NCBI RefSeq assembly: GCF_003182485.1
Contig: NZ_QGTX01000001.1
Span: 4,240,001 to 4,304,000, forward strand
Length of the DNA stretch: 64,000 bases
Direction of reading: 5' to 3'
DNA from: Geodermatophilus normandii
GTDB taxonomy: Bacteria; Actinomycetota; Actinomycetes; Mycobacteriales; Geodermatophilaceae
Shown here: piece by piece, positions 49,194 through 60,565 of the stretch
How positions within the stretch are numbered: position 1 is the first letter of the stretch
Layout of the letters: each line of letters starts with the position of its first letter
Notes under the pieces: model-generated
What the model saw: only the letters and a program-made list of their open reading frames with translations
Database searches by the model: none
What the model was told of the DNA's origin: nothing
Position numbers and translations under genes: made by a program

Positions 49194-51752
49194 TCAGACG
49201 GTGCCCACCGTCACGCGCGCCGCCGCACGCGCACGCAGCCACGGCAGCAGGTCGTCGACGGGCATCGCCCGGCCGAGGTGCCAGCCCTGCACGATGTCGC
49301 AGCCCATCTCCCGCAACAGCTCCCAGGTCGCGGCGTCCTCCACGCCCTCGGCGACCACCTCGAGCTGGAGGTGCCGGCCGAGGTCGGTGACGGCCCGGAC
49401 GATGGCGACGTCCTCCGTGCCCCTCCGCAGGCCCGTGACGAAGCTGCGGTCGATCTTGACCTCGTCGACCGGCAGCCGCTTGAGGTAGGACAGCGACGAG
49501 TAGCCGGTGCCGAAGTCGTCGACCGACAGCCGCACCCCCAGGTCGCGCAGCCGGTGCAGCAGCGCGATGGCCCGCGCGGGGTCGGCCATGACCGAGCCCT
49601 CGGTCACCTCCAGCGTGAGCCGGTGCGCCGGCACGGCGTGGCGGGCCAACAGCCGGGCGACCTCGTCGACGAGGTCGGTGTCCAGCAGGCTGCGCGCCGA
49701 CAGGTTGACCGCGACGCCGAGCCCGTGACCCTCCGCCTGCCAGGCCGCACACGCCGCCAGGGAGCGGTCGAGGACGTGCGTCGTCAGCGGGCCGATCAGG
49801 CCGCTGCGCTCGGCCACCGGGACGAACTCCTCCGGCGAGACGCTGCCCAGCTCCGGGTGGTGCCAGCGGACGAGCGCCTCCACGCCGCTGACCTCGCCGG
49901 TGGCCAACCGGGCCTGCGGCTGCACGTGGACCTCGATGCCACCGCCGGCGAGGGCGGTGCGCAGCTCGGAGACGAGCGTCAGCCGCCGCGGGTCGCTGGT
50001 GTCGAGGTCGGGGGTGTAGACGCGCAGGCCGCGCGCCGCACCCTTGGCGTCGTACATGGCGACGTCGGCCCTCTTGAGCAGCCCCGCGGGGTCGGACGCG
50101 TGCGCGGGCGCGAGGGCGATGCCCAGCGAACCGCCCACCTCGACCTCGAGGCCCCCCAGCGCGATCGGCTGCTCGAGGGCCCGCAGCAGGCGCCGCCCGA
50201 GGCGGACCACCCGGTCCTCGTCGGCGGCGTCGGTCACCAGGACGGCGAACTCGTCGCCGCCCAGACGGGTGACGGTGCCCGCGGACCCGGCCGCGGACAC
50301 CAGGCGGGCCGCGACCTCCACCAGCAGCTGGTCGCCCTGCTGGTGGCCGAGGGTGTCGTTGACCTCCTTGAAACCGTCCAGGTCGAGGATCATGACCGCG
50401 GCTCCGGCGGCCCGGCCGCTCCGGACGTCGTCGAGGGCCGGGGTCAGCCGGCGCTGCAGGAAGGCCCGGTTGGGCAGGCCGGTCAGGGCGTCGTGCAGCG
50501 CCTCGTGCCGCAGCCTGTCGATCAGCTCGCCGTTCTGCAGCGCGACGCTGGCGTGGTTGGCGACGGTCTCGAGGAGCAGCACGTCCTCCTCGTCGAAGGT
50601 CCGGACGTCGCCCAGGCGGTCGGTGACCAGCAGGACGCCGACGGTGCCGGCCCCACCCCGCAGCGGGACGGCGATCGCCTCGCGCGCGTGCTGGGCAGCC
50701 AGCCACTCCCGCTCCGCGGCTCCCCGCGTGGTGCGCGGCAGCAGCTGGGCCTCCCCGTCGGCGACCACGCCGCGCAGCAGCCACTCGTCGGCAGGTGACT
50801 GCCCGCCCTCGGAGCGCGACAGCCGGCCGGACGCGCCCAGGCGGACACGGGCGACGGTGCCGCTCCCCGGGGCGGGGAAGAGGACCTCGGCGTTCTCCGC
50901 CTTGAGCAGCTCACGCGCCTCGGCCAGGACGTTGCCGAGCACGACGTCGATCTCCGGCGAGCTGGTCACCGCCTGGGTGAAGCGGTACAGCCGCTCGAGG
51001 TTGAGGTGACGGTCGTTGAGGGACGCGTAGGACCGGTAGGCGGCCAGCAGCCCGGCGGCGGCGAGCAGCAGCAGCCAGGTGCTGCGGACATCGGCGGCCA
51101 GGCTCGTGACGGCGACGAGTGCGACCGCCACCACCATGGGCGCGACCGGCTGCCCGGTCACCGCCTCGCGGGCGAGGGCCGCGGGGCGCAGGCCGCCCTC
51201 GAAGGCAGCGATCACGAGGCCGATGGACACGATGCCGAGCACGTTGGCCAGCAGGGCGGCGGCCAGTGCGCCGACCCAGAGCACGGGGACCCCGTCGGCG
51301 AGGTGGCCGACCACGCCGAAGACGAGGACGGCGACACCGGTCTCGGCCGCGGCGAGGGAGAGGTTGAAGGCCGTCTTGAGCGGCGTCGACCTCCGGTGGA
51401 GCACGAGCACGGCCGCGGACCCCGCCAGACGGCCGGCCAGCAGCGACAGCGGACCGGCGAAGAACAGCCCGAGGACCAGCGGCAGCTCGCTGACGGCGAC
51501 CGTCTGCGCCTCCCGCTTGACCTGGATGTGCAGGACGGTGGCCTCGGTGGCCGCGTAGGCGAGGGCCAGCGCCCACCAGGGCAGGTCCACGCCGCCGTGC
51601 GGGCCGGTGGGCAGGGCGGGCGCGCCGGGCGCCGTCCACAGCGTCCCGACGGTGAGCCCGACCAGCGCGGCCGTGATGCCCAGGACCCGCAGTACGGGGC
51701 CGCACGCGCGCCGGCGCGGGGCCGGGCGCCCACCGTGCTCCGGCTCGTCCAC
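49194..51752 (-). CDS. GAF-GGDEF-EAL cyclic-di-GMP protein
   Basis: An 852-residue membrane protein. The N-terminal ~230 residues form several hydrophobic segments; a GAF-like domain follows (about 265-410), then GGDEF (498-502, 'RLGGDEFAVLV', intact) and EAL (from Glu625 in 'GVEALVRWHHPE', with 'DDFGTGYSSLSYLKRLPVDE' intact). Both synthesis and breakdown of c-di-GMP are possible; which dominates cannot be read from sequence. It is monocistronic, ending 14 bases from the convergent XRE gene. Confidence 0.9.
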   Translation of the reverse strand: MDEPEHGGRPAPRRRACGPVLRVLGITAALVGLTVGTLWTAPGAPALPTGPHGGVDLPWWALALAYAATEATVLHIQVKREAQTVAVSELPLVLGLFFAGPLSLLAGRLAGSAAVLVLHRRSTPLKTAFNLSLAAAETGVAVLVFGVVGHLADGVPVLWVGALAAALLANVLGIVSIGLVIAAFEGGLRPAALAREAVTGQPVAPMVVAVALVAVTSLAADVRSTWLLLLAAAGLLAAYRSYASLNDRHLNLERLYRFTQAVTSSPEIDVVLGNVLAEARELLKAENAEVLFPAPGSGTVARVRLGASGRLSRSEGGQSPADEWLLRGVVADGEAQLLPRTTRGAAEREWLAAQHAREAIAVPLRGGAGTVGVLLVTDRLGDVRTFDEEDVLLLETVANHASVALQNGELIDRLRHEALHDALTGLPNRAFLQRRLTPALDDVRSGRAAGAAVMILDLDGFKEVNDTLGHQQGDQLLVEVAARLVSAAGSAGTVTRLGGDEFAVLVTDAADEDRVVRLGRRLLRALEQPIALGGLEVEVGGSLGIALAPAHASDPAGLLKRADVAMYDAKGAARGLRVYTPDLDTSDPRRLTLVSELRTALAGGGIEVHVQPQARLATGEVSGVEALVRWHHPELGSVSPEEFVPVAERSGLIGPLTTHVLDRSLAACAAWQAEGHGLGVAVNLSARSLLDTDLVDEVARLLARHAVPAHRLTLEVTEGSVMADPARAIALLHRLRDLGVRLSVDDFGTGYSSLSYLKRLPVDEVKIDRSFVTGLRRGTEDVAIVRAVTDLGRHLQLEVVAEGVEDAATWELLREMGCDIVQGWHLGRAMPVDDLLPWLRARAAARVTVGTV

Positions 51753-51794
51753 GTGCCACCTCCTCGGGATCGGGTCTCCCCGTAGACGACGGCA

Positions 51795-51827
51795 GGGTGG
51801 GGTGCGACCTGCAGTCGCACCCCACCC
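51795..51827. terminator. Hairpin terminator
   Basis: A perfect 14-bp stem (gggtggggtgcgac / gtcgcaccccaccc) with a 5-base loop, 33 bases downstream of the subtilase stop on the minus strand. Confidence 0.82.
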
Positions 51828-51860
51828 CGGTCACCCCGAGGGGTCAGCCGATCGCGTCGC

Positions 51861-53393
51861 TCATCCCCATGCCGCGCTGGCGAGGTCGGCCGTCCGCCAC
51901 TGACGGGTCGACCAGGAGGCGTCGCGCCACTGACGGGTCGACCACGTGGTCGTGACCCAGGACCCGTCCCTCCACTGGCGGGTCGACCAGGAGGCGTCCC
52001 GCCATTGCCGGGTGTCCCAGGCCGGCTGGGTCCACTCGGCCGTGCGCCAGGTCGTGCCGTCCCAGCCGTCGCCGCTGAGGAGGTGGCCGCGCCAGGTGCC
52101 GCCCGCCCACACCGTCTGCCGGGCGGAGGCGGCGGCCCAGGCCCGGCCGTCCCAGGCGTTGCCGAAGACGTCGATCTCGCCCTGCAGGAGCACCCCGTCG
52201 TGGTCGACGTGGCTCGTCCCGCGGGACGCCTCGACCGAGCCGGTCCCGGTGCTCCAGAACTGGGACGACTGGGTGGCAGCGGCGTTCGGCTTGACCTGCG
52301 CCTGCCGGACGTCGGTCAGCCCGTTGCCCCGGTACTGGTTGGTCGTCGAGCTGAACGCCGTCGCCGTCGCCATGATCTGGCGCTTGACCTGGTCCGGGGT
52401 CAGCCGCGGGTCCTCCTGCAGCAGCAGGGCGACCTCGCCGCTGACCACCGCAGCGGCCTGCGACGTGCCCGACGAGACGGCGAAGCGGGCGCCGCGCCGG
52501 GCGTCGGCGTGCCGCTCGTCGGCGTAGCCGTTGGGCACCCGCAGGCCGACGACCGAGACACCGGGGGCGACGACGTCGACGTGCCGCTGGTTGGTGCCGC
52601 GGGTGGCCCAGGCCGGCACCGTGTCGTCGACCGCGCTGACGGTGCCCTGCGTGTCGGCCGCGCCCACCGCGAGCACGTACGGATCGCGCGCCGGGTTGGC
52701 CAGGTTGTAGTTCGTCGACCCGTCGTTGCCACCGGCGACCACGACGACGATGCCCGCCTTCCACGCCTGCTCGACCGCGAAGGCCAGCGGGTCGACGCGG
52801 CTGTCCTGGGTCGAGTCGGTGCCGTAGGACAGGTTGATGACGCGGATGTTCATGCCGTTGTCGTTGCGGTGCTCGACGACCCAGTCGATCGCGGCGATCA
52901 CCTGGGTGACGTCGACCGCGCCGTCGCTGGCACCCACCTTGACGTTGACCAGGGTCGAGTCCGGCGCGATGCCCGTGAACCGGCTCGGGTCGGTGTAGGA
53001 CGCGGGGCTGCCCGGCACGTCCCGGCCGGCGATGATCGAGGCCAGGTGGGTCCCGTGGCCGTAGGCGTCCCGGTGCGCGAGCTCCGGGTCCTGGCTGTCG
53101 AAGGACAGGTCGACCCCGTCGACGACGTTGCCGCTGTCCAGGCCGGGCACCCGGGTGACGCCGGTGTCGATGAGCGCGACGCCGACACCCCTGCCCGTGT
53201 AGCCGGCCCGGTAGGAGTCGTGGGCCCCGACGGCCTGCGCGATGTGGGCGAGCGCGCCCTTGGCGTTCGGGTCGTAGCCGAGCGGGTCGGCACCGGCCGG
53301 TCCTGCCCCCGCGACCATGCCCCCGAGTACGGCGGTGGCGGCCGCGACGGTGGCGACCATCCGGGAGGTGCTGCGTGCCCAGAGCCGGCTCAT
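51861..53393 (-). CDS. Secreted subtilisin-like protease with Trp-pentad tail
   Basis: An S8 serine protease of 510 residues: signal peptide (about 12-35, 'VATVAAATAVLGGMVAGAGP'), catalytic Asp76 ('ALIDTGV'), His113 ('GHGTH'), oxyanion Asn223 ('GGND') and Ser311 ('SSGTSQAAA'). After the catalytic domain (to about 345) comes a linker and a C-terminal tail of twelve or so consecutive W-x4 pentads ('WRDASWSTRQWRDGSWVTTT' is part). Trp every fifth residue is unusual and probably a wall, polymer or membrane-binding module. Start ATG has GGAG seven bases upstream. No propeptide inhibitor domain is obvious. Confidence 0.9.
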   Translation of the reverse strand: MSRLWARSTSRMVATVAAATAVLGGMVAGAGPAGADPLGYDPNAKGALAHIAQAVGAHDSYRAGYTGRGVGVALIDTGVTRVPGLDSGNVVDGVDLSFDSQDPELAHRDAYGHGTHLASIIAGRDVPGSPASYTDPSRFTGIAPDSTLVNVKVGASDGAVDVTQVIAAIDWVVEHRNDNGMNIRVINLSYGTDSTQDSRVDPLAFAVEQAWKAGIVVVVAGGNDGSTNYNLANPARDPYVLAVGAADTQGTVSAVDDTVPAWATRGTNQRHVDVVAPGVSVVGLRVPNGYADERHADARRGARFAVSSGTSQAAAVVSGEVALLLQEDPRLTPDQVKRQIMATATAFSSTTNQYRGNGLTDVRQAQVKPNAAATQSSQFWSTGTGSVEASRGTSHVDHDGVLLQGEIDVFGNAWDGRAWAAASARQTVWAGGTWRGHLLSGDGWDGTTWRTAEWTQPAWDTRQWRDASWSTRQWRDGSWVTTTWSTRQWRDASWSTRQWRTADLASAAWG

Positions 53394-53459
53394 GCGCCGG
53401 CTCCGAGAGCAAGTGGTGACTGCACGTCACGTCACCTTTCTCATCCGTGAGCGATGTCA

Positions 53460-53481
53460 TGCCATCCCGGCCGGGATGGCA
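53460..53481. promoter_or_regulatory. 22-bp perfect palindrome upstream of the subtilase
   Basis: Two 11-base arms (tgccatcccgg / ccgggatggca) meet without a loop, 67 bases upstream of the protease start. It may be an operator for protease expression; a terminator for another transcript is also possible. Confidence 0.45.
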
Positions 53482-53651
53482 CGCTGAGTAGCGCACAGAC
53501 AACGGACCGTGCACCCACGGCGACCGACTCCGTACCTCCGAGGAGGGAAGGACACAGGACTCCCGGGGAGGGCTGCCGCCGGGGGCGGCCTCCGCACGGG
53601 CGACGTCCCGGGGCGACCGCCGGTGACGGAGCGTGAGGAGGGTCGACCGCG

Positions 53652-54818
53652 TCAGCCGGGGGGTGGGGACGGCGGCGCCTGCAGCCAGCGCCGGATCTCC
53701 TCGTCGTGCTCGCCCAGGGACGGCGGCGGCAGCCGGTAGGACGCCGGCGTGTCCGAGAACCGGATCGGGTTGCGCACCGACGGCACCCCGCCGACGTCGA
53801 CCACCGGGTCGAGCCCGAGCCGCGCGGCCAGCTCGATGCCCTGGTCGACGCTGTTGATCGGCCCGCAGGGCACGCCGGCGTCGGTGATCACGGTGAACCA
53901 CTCGTCCTTCGTGCGGGTCCGCAGCCGCTCGACCAGCAGCGGGCGCAGCTCGTCGCGGTGGGCGGTGCGGTCGGCGTTGTGGCGGAAGCGGGGGTCGTCG
54001 GCGAGCTCCGGCACGCCGAGGACACCGACGAGCGTGCGGAACTGGGCGTCGTTGCCGGCGGTCACCACCAGGTCGCCGTCGGCGCAGGGCAGCGGCTCGT
54101 ACGGGAACAGACTCGGGTGGCTGTTGCCCATCCGGTGCGGCACGACGCCGCCGGCCACCACCGCGGAGGTCTGGTTGACCAGGCCCGACAGCGCGGAGGA
54201 CAGCAGGTCGACCTGCACGTGCTGGCCGCGACCGGTCTGCGCCCGCGCGTGCAGGGCCGAGAGGACGCCGACGGCGGCGTGCAGCCCGGTGATCACGTCG
54301 ATCACCGCCACACCCGCGCGGTAGGGCTCGCCGCCGGCGTCACCCGTCAGGCTCATCAGCCCGGACACCGCCTGGACGATGAGGTCGTAGCCGGGCAACG
54401 ACCGGCCGCCCGGGCCGTCGCCGAAGCCGCTGATCGAGGCGTAGACGACGGCGGGGTTGAGGGCCGCCACCTCGTCGTAGCCCAGCCCGAGGCGGGCCAG
54501 TCCGCCGGGACGCAGGTTCTCCACGAGCACGTCGGCGCGGCGGACCAGCTCCCGGGCGGCGGCGAGGTCGTCGTCGACGGTGAGGTCGAGGACCACCGAG
54601 CGCTTGTTGCGGTTGATCCCCAGGTAGTAGGTGGAGACGCCGTCGCGCACCGGCGGGACCCAGGTGCGGGTGTCGTCGCCGCGCGGACCCTCGACCTTGA
54701 CCACCTCGGCGCCGAGGTCGGCCAGCAGCATCGTCGCGTACGGCCCGGCGAGGATGCGGGAGAAGTCGGCCACCAGCACCCCGGCCAGCGGTCCCCGGGG
54801 GCCCTCCGTCGTCGTCAC
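53652..54818 (-). CDS. Class III CoA-transferase (CaiB/BaiF)
   Basis: A 388-residue family III CoA-transferase that exchanges CoA between acyl-CoA and a carboxylic acid. Landmarks: 'GVLVADFSRILAGPYATMLL' at the N-terminus, 'AEVVKVEGPRGDDTRTW', 'GYDLIVQAVSGLMSLTG' (the Asp is the expected nucleophile) and 'VPCGPINSVDQ'. Start GTG at 54818 fits the family N-terminus; no strong ribosome site is seen. The substrate is unknown. Confidence 0.88.
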   Translation of the reverse strand: MTTTEGPRGPLAGVLVADFSRILAGPYATMLLADLGAEVVKVEGPRGDDTRTWVPPVRDGVSTYYLGINRNKRSVVLDLTVDDDLAAARELVRRADVLVENLRPGGLARLGLGYDEVAALNPAVVYASISGFGDGPGGRSLPGYDLIVQAVSGLMSLTGDAGGEPYRAGVAVIDVITGLHAAVGVLSALHARAQTGRGQHVQVDLLSSALSGLVNQTSAVVAGGVVPHRMGNSHPSLFPYEPLPCADGDLVVTAGNDAQFRTLVGVLGVPELADDPRFRHNADRTAHRDELRPLLVERLRTRTKDEWFTVITDAGVPCGPINSVDQGIELAARLGLDPVVDVGGVPSVRNPIRFSDTPASYRLPPPSLGEHDEEIRRWLQAPPSPPPG

Positions 54819-54872
54819 CGCTGCAGGCAACCACGCGGGTGCGGGCGCCGCCCCGCGGGTACCGGTGACCGC

Positions 54873-55442
54873 ATGAGCGGGAAGTCGGCGGAGGACTACG
54901 CCCGGGACTACACGGACCCGGAGCTGCGGGAGCGGCTCAAGGAGGAGATCAAGGCCGGCGGCAAGGGCGGGCGGCCCGGCCAGTGGAGCGCCCGCAAGAG
55001 CCAGCTGCTCACGCACGAGTACGAGGCGCAGGGCGGCGGCTACCGGCACGAGGGCGAACGCACCGCGTCGCAGCGGCACCTGCAGGAGTGGACCGAGCAG
55101 GACTGGCACACCGCCGACGGCGGCGACCGGGCCCGCGGTGCCGACGGGACCCGGCGCTACCTGCCCGACGCCGCGTGGGAGCTGCTCTCCGAGGAGGAGG
55201 AGCAGGCCACCGACGCGCGCAAGCGCGGCTCCGACGAGCAGCACGTGGCCGACACCGACGCCGCGAAGGAGGCCCGCAGGGCCGCCGAGCTGGTCGACGT
55301 CCCCGCTGCCGAGGCACGCGAGCGGGTGCGCTCGATGCACGGCGACTCCCAGCTCGACCGCGCGGAGCGGGCCGAGCGCGACCTCGGGACGGGCCGGAAG
55401 ACGGTGCTCGAGGCGATCGAGCGGCAGCGCGACCGGGACTGA
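54873..55442 (+). CDS. DUF5872 domain protein
   Basis: A 189-residue, highly charged soluble protein. The N-terminal half carries the DUF5872 pattern ('LKEEIKAGGKGGRPGQWSAR', 'KSQLLTHEYEAQGGGYRHEG', 'HLQEWTEQDWHTADGG', 'RYLPDAAWELL'). The C-terminal half is helical and disordered-looking. Such proteins occur beside stress genes in several phyla; function unknown. It is divergent from the CoA-transferase. Confidence 0.75.
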   Translation: MSGKSAEDYARDYTDPELRERLKEEIKAGGKGGRPGQWSARKSQLLTHEYEAQGGGYRHEGERTASQRHLQEWTEQDWHTADGGDRARGADGTRRYLPDAAWELLSEEEEQATDARKRGSDEQHVADTDAAKEARRAAELVDVPAAEARERVRSMHGDSQLDRAERAERDLGTGRKTVLEAIERQRDRD

Positions 55443-55468
55443 TCCCGGGCGACACCGGCGACACGCCG

Positions 55469-55498
55469 TGCAGTGCACGCAACATTGCACGGACTGCA
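55469..55498. promoter_or_regulatory. TetR operator (TGCAGTGCA-N12-TGCAC..ACTGCA dyad)
   Basis: A 30-bp region with perfect outer arms TGCAGT/ACTGCA and inner arms GTGCA/TGCAC lies 23 bases before the TetR start. Spaced TGCA-type arms are typical of TetR autoregulatory sites. Confidence 0.62.
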
Positions 55499-55513
55499 GG
55501 TTCCGCGGGATGA

Positions 55514-57877
<2,364 letters not shown>

Positions 57878-57881
57878 CCGT

Positions 57882-57925
57882 CGCCCGGGGGTGGCAGGGA
57901 CGGCCGTCCCTGCCACCCCCGGGCG
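57882..57925. terminator. 44-bp perfect palindrome, bidirectional terminator
   Basis: Two 22-base arms (57882-57903 and 57904-57925) are fully complementary with no spacer. The element lies exactly between the convergent MFS and DUF1707 genes, touching both ends. Confidence 0.88.
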
Positions 57926-57926
57926 G

Positions 57927-58562
57927 TCAGGACCCGGCCGGTCGCGGACGCTGGGCCAGCCGGTCGAGCAGCGCCCGCCACCCGCTCGCCGACTCGCCGG
58001 GACCGAGGCTGCGCAGCCGCAGGTCCCCGATCACGGCGTGTGCCCGCACCACGACGCGCGGGGTGCCCGCCAGCCGCGGCACCGGCGCCAGCTCGACCCT
58101 CCGGTCGCCGATGACCGTCCAGCCCTCCAGCTCGGCGTCCACGCCCTCGGCGACGACCACGTCCACGTCGCCGATCACGGTGGTGAGGTCCAGGTCGACC
58201 ACCTCGGCGTCGGTGCGCAGGGCCCGCAGGTCGACCCGGATGTCGCCGATCCCGGTCCTGACCCGCTGCGGCAGCGGGGACCGGGCGTCGAGCCGGACGT
58301 CGCCCAGGACGGAGGACCGCGCCGCGGCCTGCCGACCGCCCACCATCTCGACCTGCGCGTCGGCCGCCCGGGCCGGCAGGTCCGCGAGCAGGGGGCCGAG
58401 CTGGTCGGTGGTCGTCGCCGCGTAGGCGGCCTGGGCCCGCTCCCCGAACTCGTCGACGGTGATCCGCCCCTCCGCCATGGCGGTCTGCAGCCGGGTCACC
58501 GCCGCCTCGCGGTCGGCGTCGGACGCCCGGACGGCGGGCCGCGGTACAGGGTCCTCGAGCAT
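57927..58562 (-). CDS. DUF1707 protein with LiaF-like C-terminal domain
   Basis: A 211-residue soluble protein: N-terminal DUF1707/SHOCT-like domain ('VRASDADREAAVTRLQTAMA' and 'EGRITVDEFGERAQAAY'), then a beta-helix-like C-terminal region ('SSVLGDVRLDA', 'GIGDIRVDLRAL', 'VIGDVDVVVAEGV', 'VIGDRRVEL', 'VIGDLRLRSLG') with a repeated (V/I)-(I/L)-G-D strand. This domain pair is common in actinobacteria and is linked to envelope stress in the LiaF family. ATG 58562 follows GGAGGAGG. Confidence 0.8.
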   Translation of the reverse strand: MLEDPVPRPAVRASDADREAAVTRLQTAMAEGRITVDEFGERAQAAYAATTTDQLGPLLADLPARAADAQVEMVGGRQAAARSSVLGDVRLDARSPLPQRVRTGIGDIRVDLRALRTDAEVVDLDLTTVIGDVDVVVAEGVDAELEGWTVIGDRRVELAPVPRLAGTPRVVVRAHAVIGDLRLRSLGPGESASGWRALLDRLAQRPRPAGS

Positions 58563-58629
58563 CGGCCGGCCTCCTCCTCCGCGCTGCCGACCCCCGTGGG
58601 CGCACCCCACCCTGGCACGACCGCCCGGC

Positions 58630-58834
58630 CGGACGACAGGGCCGCACACCCGGGTCTTCCCCTTCCAGACCCTGCTCCCGGCCGAGGACACCGGTCTCCA
58701 GGTCGACGGCGAGGCACAGTCGGAGCAGGTCCGCGCCGTCGCCGTCGAGCGCGTCGGGGGCCGTTCCCGGCCGGGTGCCCCCCACGAGGACGGCCGCCCT
58801 CGACGACGCGCTCCGCCTCCACCTCCACCGCTGA
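58630..58834 (+). pseudogene. MazF/PemK-like toxin C-terminal remnant
   Basis: The stretch reads 'VFPFQTLLPAEDTGLQVDGE', then 'AQSEQVRAVAVERVG' in one frame (from 58654) and 'LDDALRLHLHR' plus TGA (58832-58834) in another. These match, in order, the C-terminal half of chromosomal MazF toxins (..YPFQVLLP..TGL..DS.AQ..Q.R.V...R.G...L..AL..HL). The N-terminal half, start and antitoxin are missing, so it is a decayed gene. Confidence 0.6.
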
Positions 58835-58840
58835 CCGGCC

Positions 58841-58868
58841 GCCGCCCGAGGACCGGTCCTCGGGCGGC
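58841..58868 (+). terminator. 28-bp perfect palindrome after the mazF remnant
   Basis: Arms gccgcccgaggacc and ggtcctcgggcggc meet without a loop six bases after the remnant's stop, consistent with its former terminator. The rest of 58869-58995 holds the promoter region of the LCP gene. Confidence 0.6.
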
Positions 58869-58995
58869 AGGAGTGGCCGTCTCCGCCGCCCCGGGAGTCC
58901 GGCCGGCCCGGTCGGCCGGCCCCGGCACCGCGAGCTGTCGTTCCCGCGTCCCGAGGAGCCCACGCCCGCACCCGCCGCCCCTACCCTGCGGCGCC

Positions 58996-60525
58996 GTGAG
59001 CCGAGACCTCGACGACCACGGCGGCCCCGCGACCCGGCCCATCCCCGCGCGGCTCGACCCGCGCGCCGGCCGCGGGACGGGGACGCCGCGCCGCCGCACC
59101 GGCCCGGCCGTCGTCGTCCTCCGCGCCGTGGCCGCCGTCGTGTCGGTGGTCCTGCTGGCCGCCAGCGGCTGGGGCTGGTACCTCGGCCGGGTCGCCGACG
59201 CGACGGTCGACCGCACCGACGCCATCCCCGGCGACGGCACCGGCGGGGATCCGGCGGAGGCGATGGACCTGCTCCTGGTCGGCAACGACAGCCGCGCCGA
59301 CCTCACGCCCGAGCAGCTGGCCCGCTTCAACGCGGGCGTCGACTCGGGGACCAACACCGACACGATGATCCTGGTGCACGTGCCGGCGGACGGGTCGCAC
59401 GCCTCGTTCGTCTCCTTCCCCCGGGACTCCTACGTCGAGATCCCGGGTCACGGCACGGACAAGCTCAACGCCGCCTACGCGCACGGCTACGGCGACGTCG
59501 ACGACGCCGCGCCCGAGGCCGACAAGGAGTCCGGCGGCGCGCGGCTGCTGGTGGAGACGATCAACCGGCTCAGCGGTCTGGAGATCGACCACTACGTCGA
59601 GGTCGACCTGCTCGGCTTCTTCGAGCTGACCGAGGTCGTCGGCGGCGTGACCGTCAACCTCTGCTACGCCGTCGACGACTCCGCGTACTCCGGCGCGGTC
59701 TTCCCGGCCGGGGAGCAGACCATCTCCGGCGTGGACGCGCTCCGGTTCGTCCGCCAGCGTCACGGGGTCCGCCCGGACGGCTCCGACGCGCTGCCCCGGG
59801 CCGACCTGGACCGGATCGTCCGCCAGCAGGTCTTCCTCGGCGGCGTGCTGCGCAAGCTGCTCTCGCAGGACGTGCTGCTCGACCTCGGCACGCAGCGCGA
59901 GCTGGTGCGGGCGGCGTCGGAGGCGCTCACCGTCGACCGCGACCTCGACCTCCTCGACCTGGCCCGGCAGCTGCAGTCCGTGACGCCCGGGGACATCGAC
60001 TTCCGGACCGTCCCGATCGCGGACCCGGACGCCCGTGACGCCAACGGCAGCTCGATCGTGCAGCTCGCCGACGAGGAGACCCTGCACGCGTTCTTCGCGG
60101 GTCTGGCCGCCGAACCCGAGGCAGCGGCCCCCGGGGCACCCGCGGCTCCGGACACGGTGGCGCCGTCGGAGGTGTCGGTCGAGGTCCTCAACGGCTCGGG
60201 CGTGCCCGGGGCGGCCGCGCAGGCCCGGTCCGCGCTCGAGGCCGCCGGCTTCCGCGTGACCGGCACCGGCAACGCCGACCGCAGCGACCACGACCGGACG
60301 ACGATCCGCCACGCCGCGGGCGACGAGGCCCCGGCCGCCACGCTGGCCGCGCAGGTGCCCGGCGCCCTCACCGAGGTCGCCGACGACGCCACGCCCGGGA
60401 CCGTGCAGCTGGTCCTGGGCGGGGACTTCTCCGGCATCGGCCAGGCCGTTCCGCCGCCGACGTCCTCCCCCGCCGCCCCCGCGGAGCCGGCGCGGACCGC
60501 CGCCGACACCAGCTGCATCAACTGA
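58996..60525 (+). CDS. LytR-CpsA-Psr (LCP) ligase
   Basis: A 509-residue membrane-anchored LCP enzyme that attaches wall polymers (such as arabinogalactan-type or teichoic acids) from lipid carriers to peptidoglycan. One TM helix (about 38-60), LCP domain (about 85-330: 'LLLVGNDSRADL', 'FVSFPRDSYVEIPGHG', 'KLNAAYAHG', 'LRFVRQRHGVRPDG', 'DLDRIVRQQ') and a C-terminal LytR_C domain (about 395-475, 'VSVEVLNGSGVPGAA'). GTG 58996 keeps the N-terminal cytosolic tail. Confidence 0.9.
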   Translation: MSRDLDDHGGPATRPIPARLDPRAGRGTGTPRRRTGPAVVVLRAVAAVVSVVLLAASGWGWYLGRVADATVDRTDAIPGDGTGGDPAEAMDLLLVGNDSRADLTPEQLARFNAGVDSGTNTDTMILVHVPADGSHASFVSFPRDSYVEIPGHGTDKLNAAYAHGYGDVDDAAPEADKESGGARLLVETINRLSGLEIDHYVEVDLLGFFELTEVVGGVTVNLCYAVDDSAYSGAVFPAGEQTISGVDALRFVRQRHGVRPDGSDALPRADLDRIVRQQVFLGGVLRKLLSQDVLLDLGTQRELVRAASEALTVDRDLDLLDLARQLQSVTPGDIDFRTVPIADPDARDANGSSIVQLADEETLHAFFAGLAAEPEAAAPGAPAAPDTVAPSEVSVEVLNGSGVPGAAAQARSALEAAGFRVTGTGNADRSDHDRTTIRHAAGDEAPAATLAAQVPGALTEVADDATPGTVQLVLGGDFSGIGQAVPPPTSSPAAPAEPARTAADTSCIN

Positions 60526-60565
60526 CGGGCGGCAGCACAGCCGTCTCCGTCGCCCGACGGGGAGG

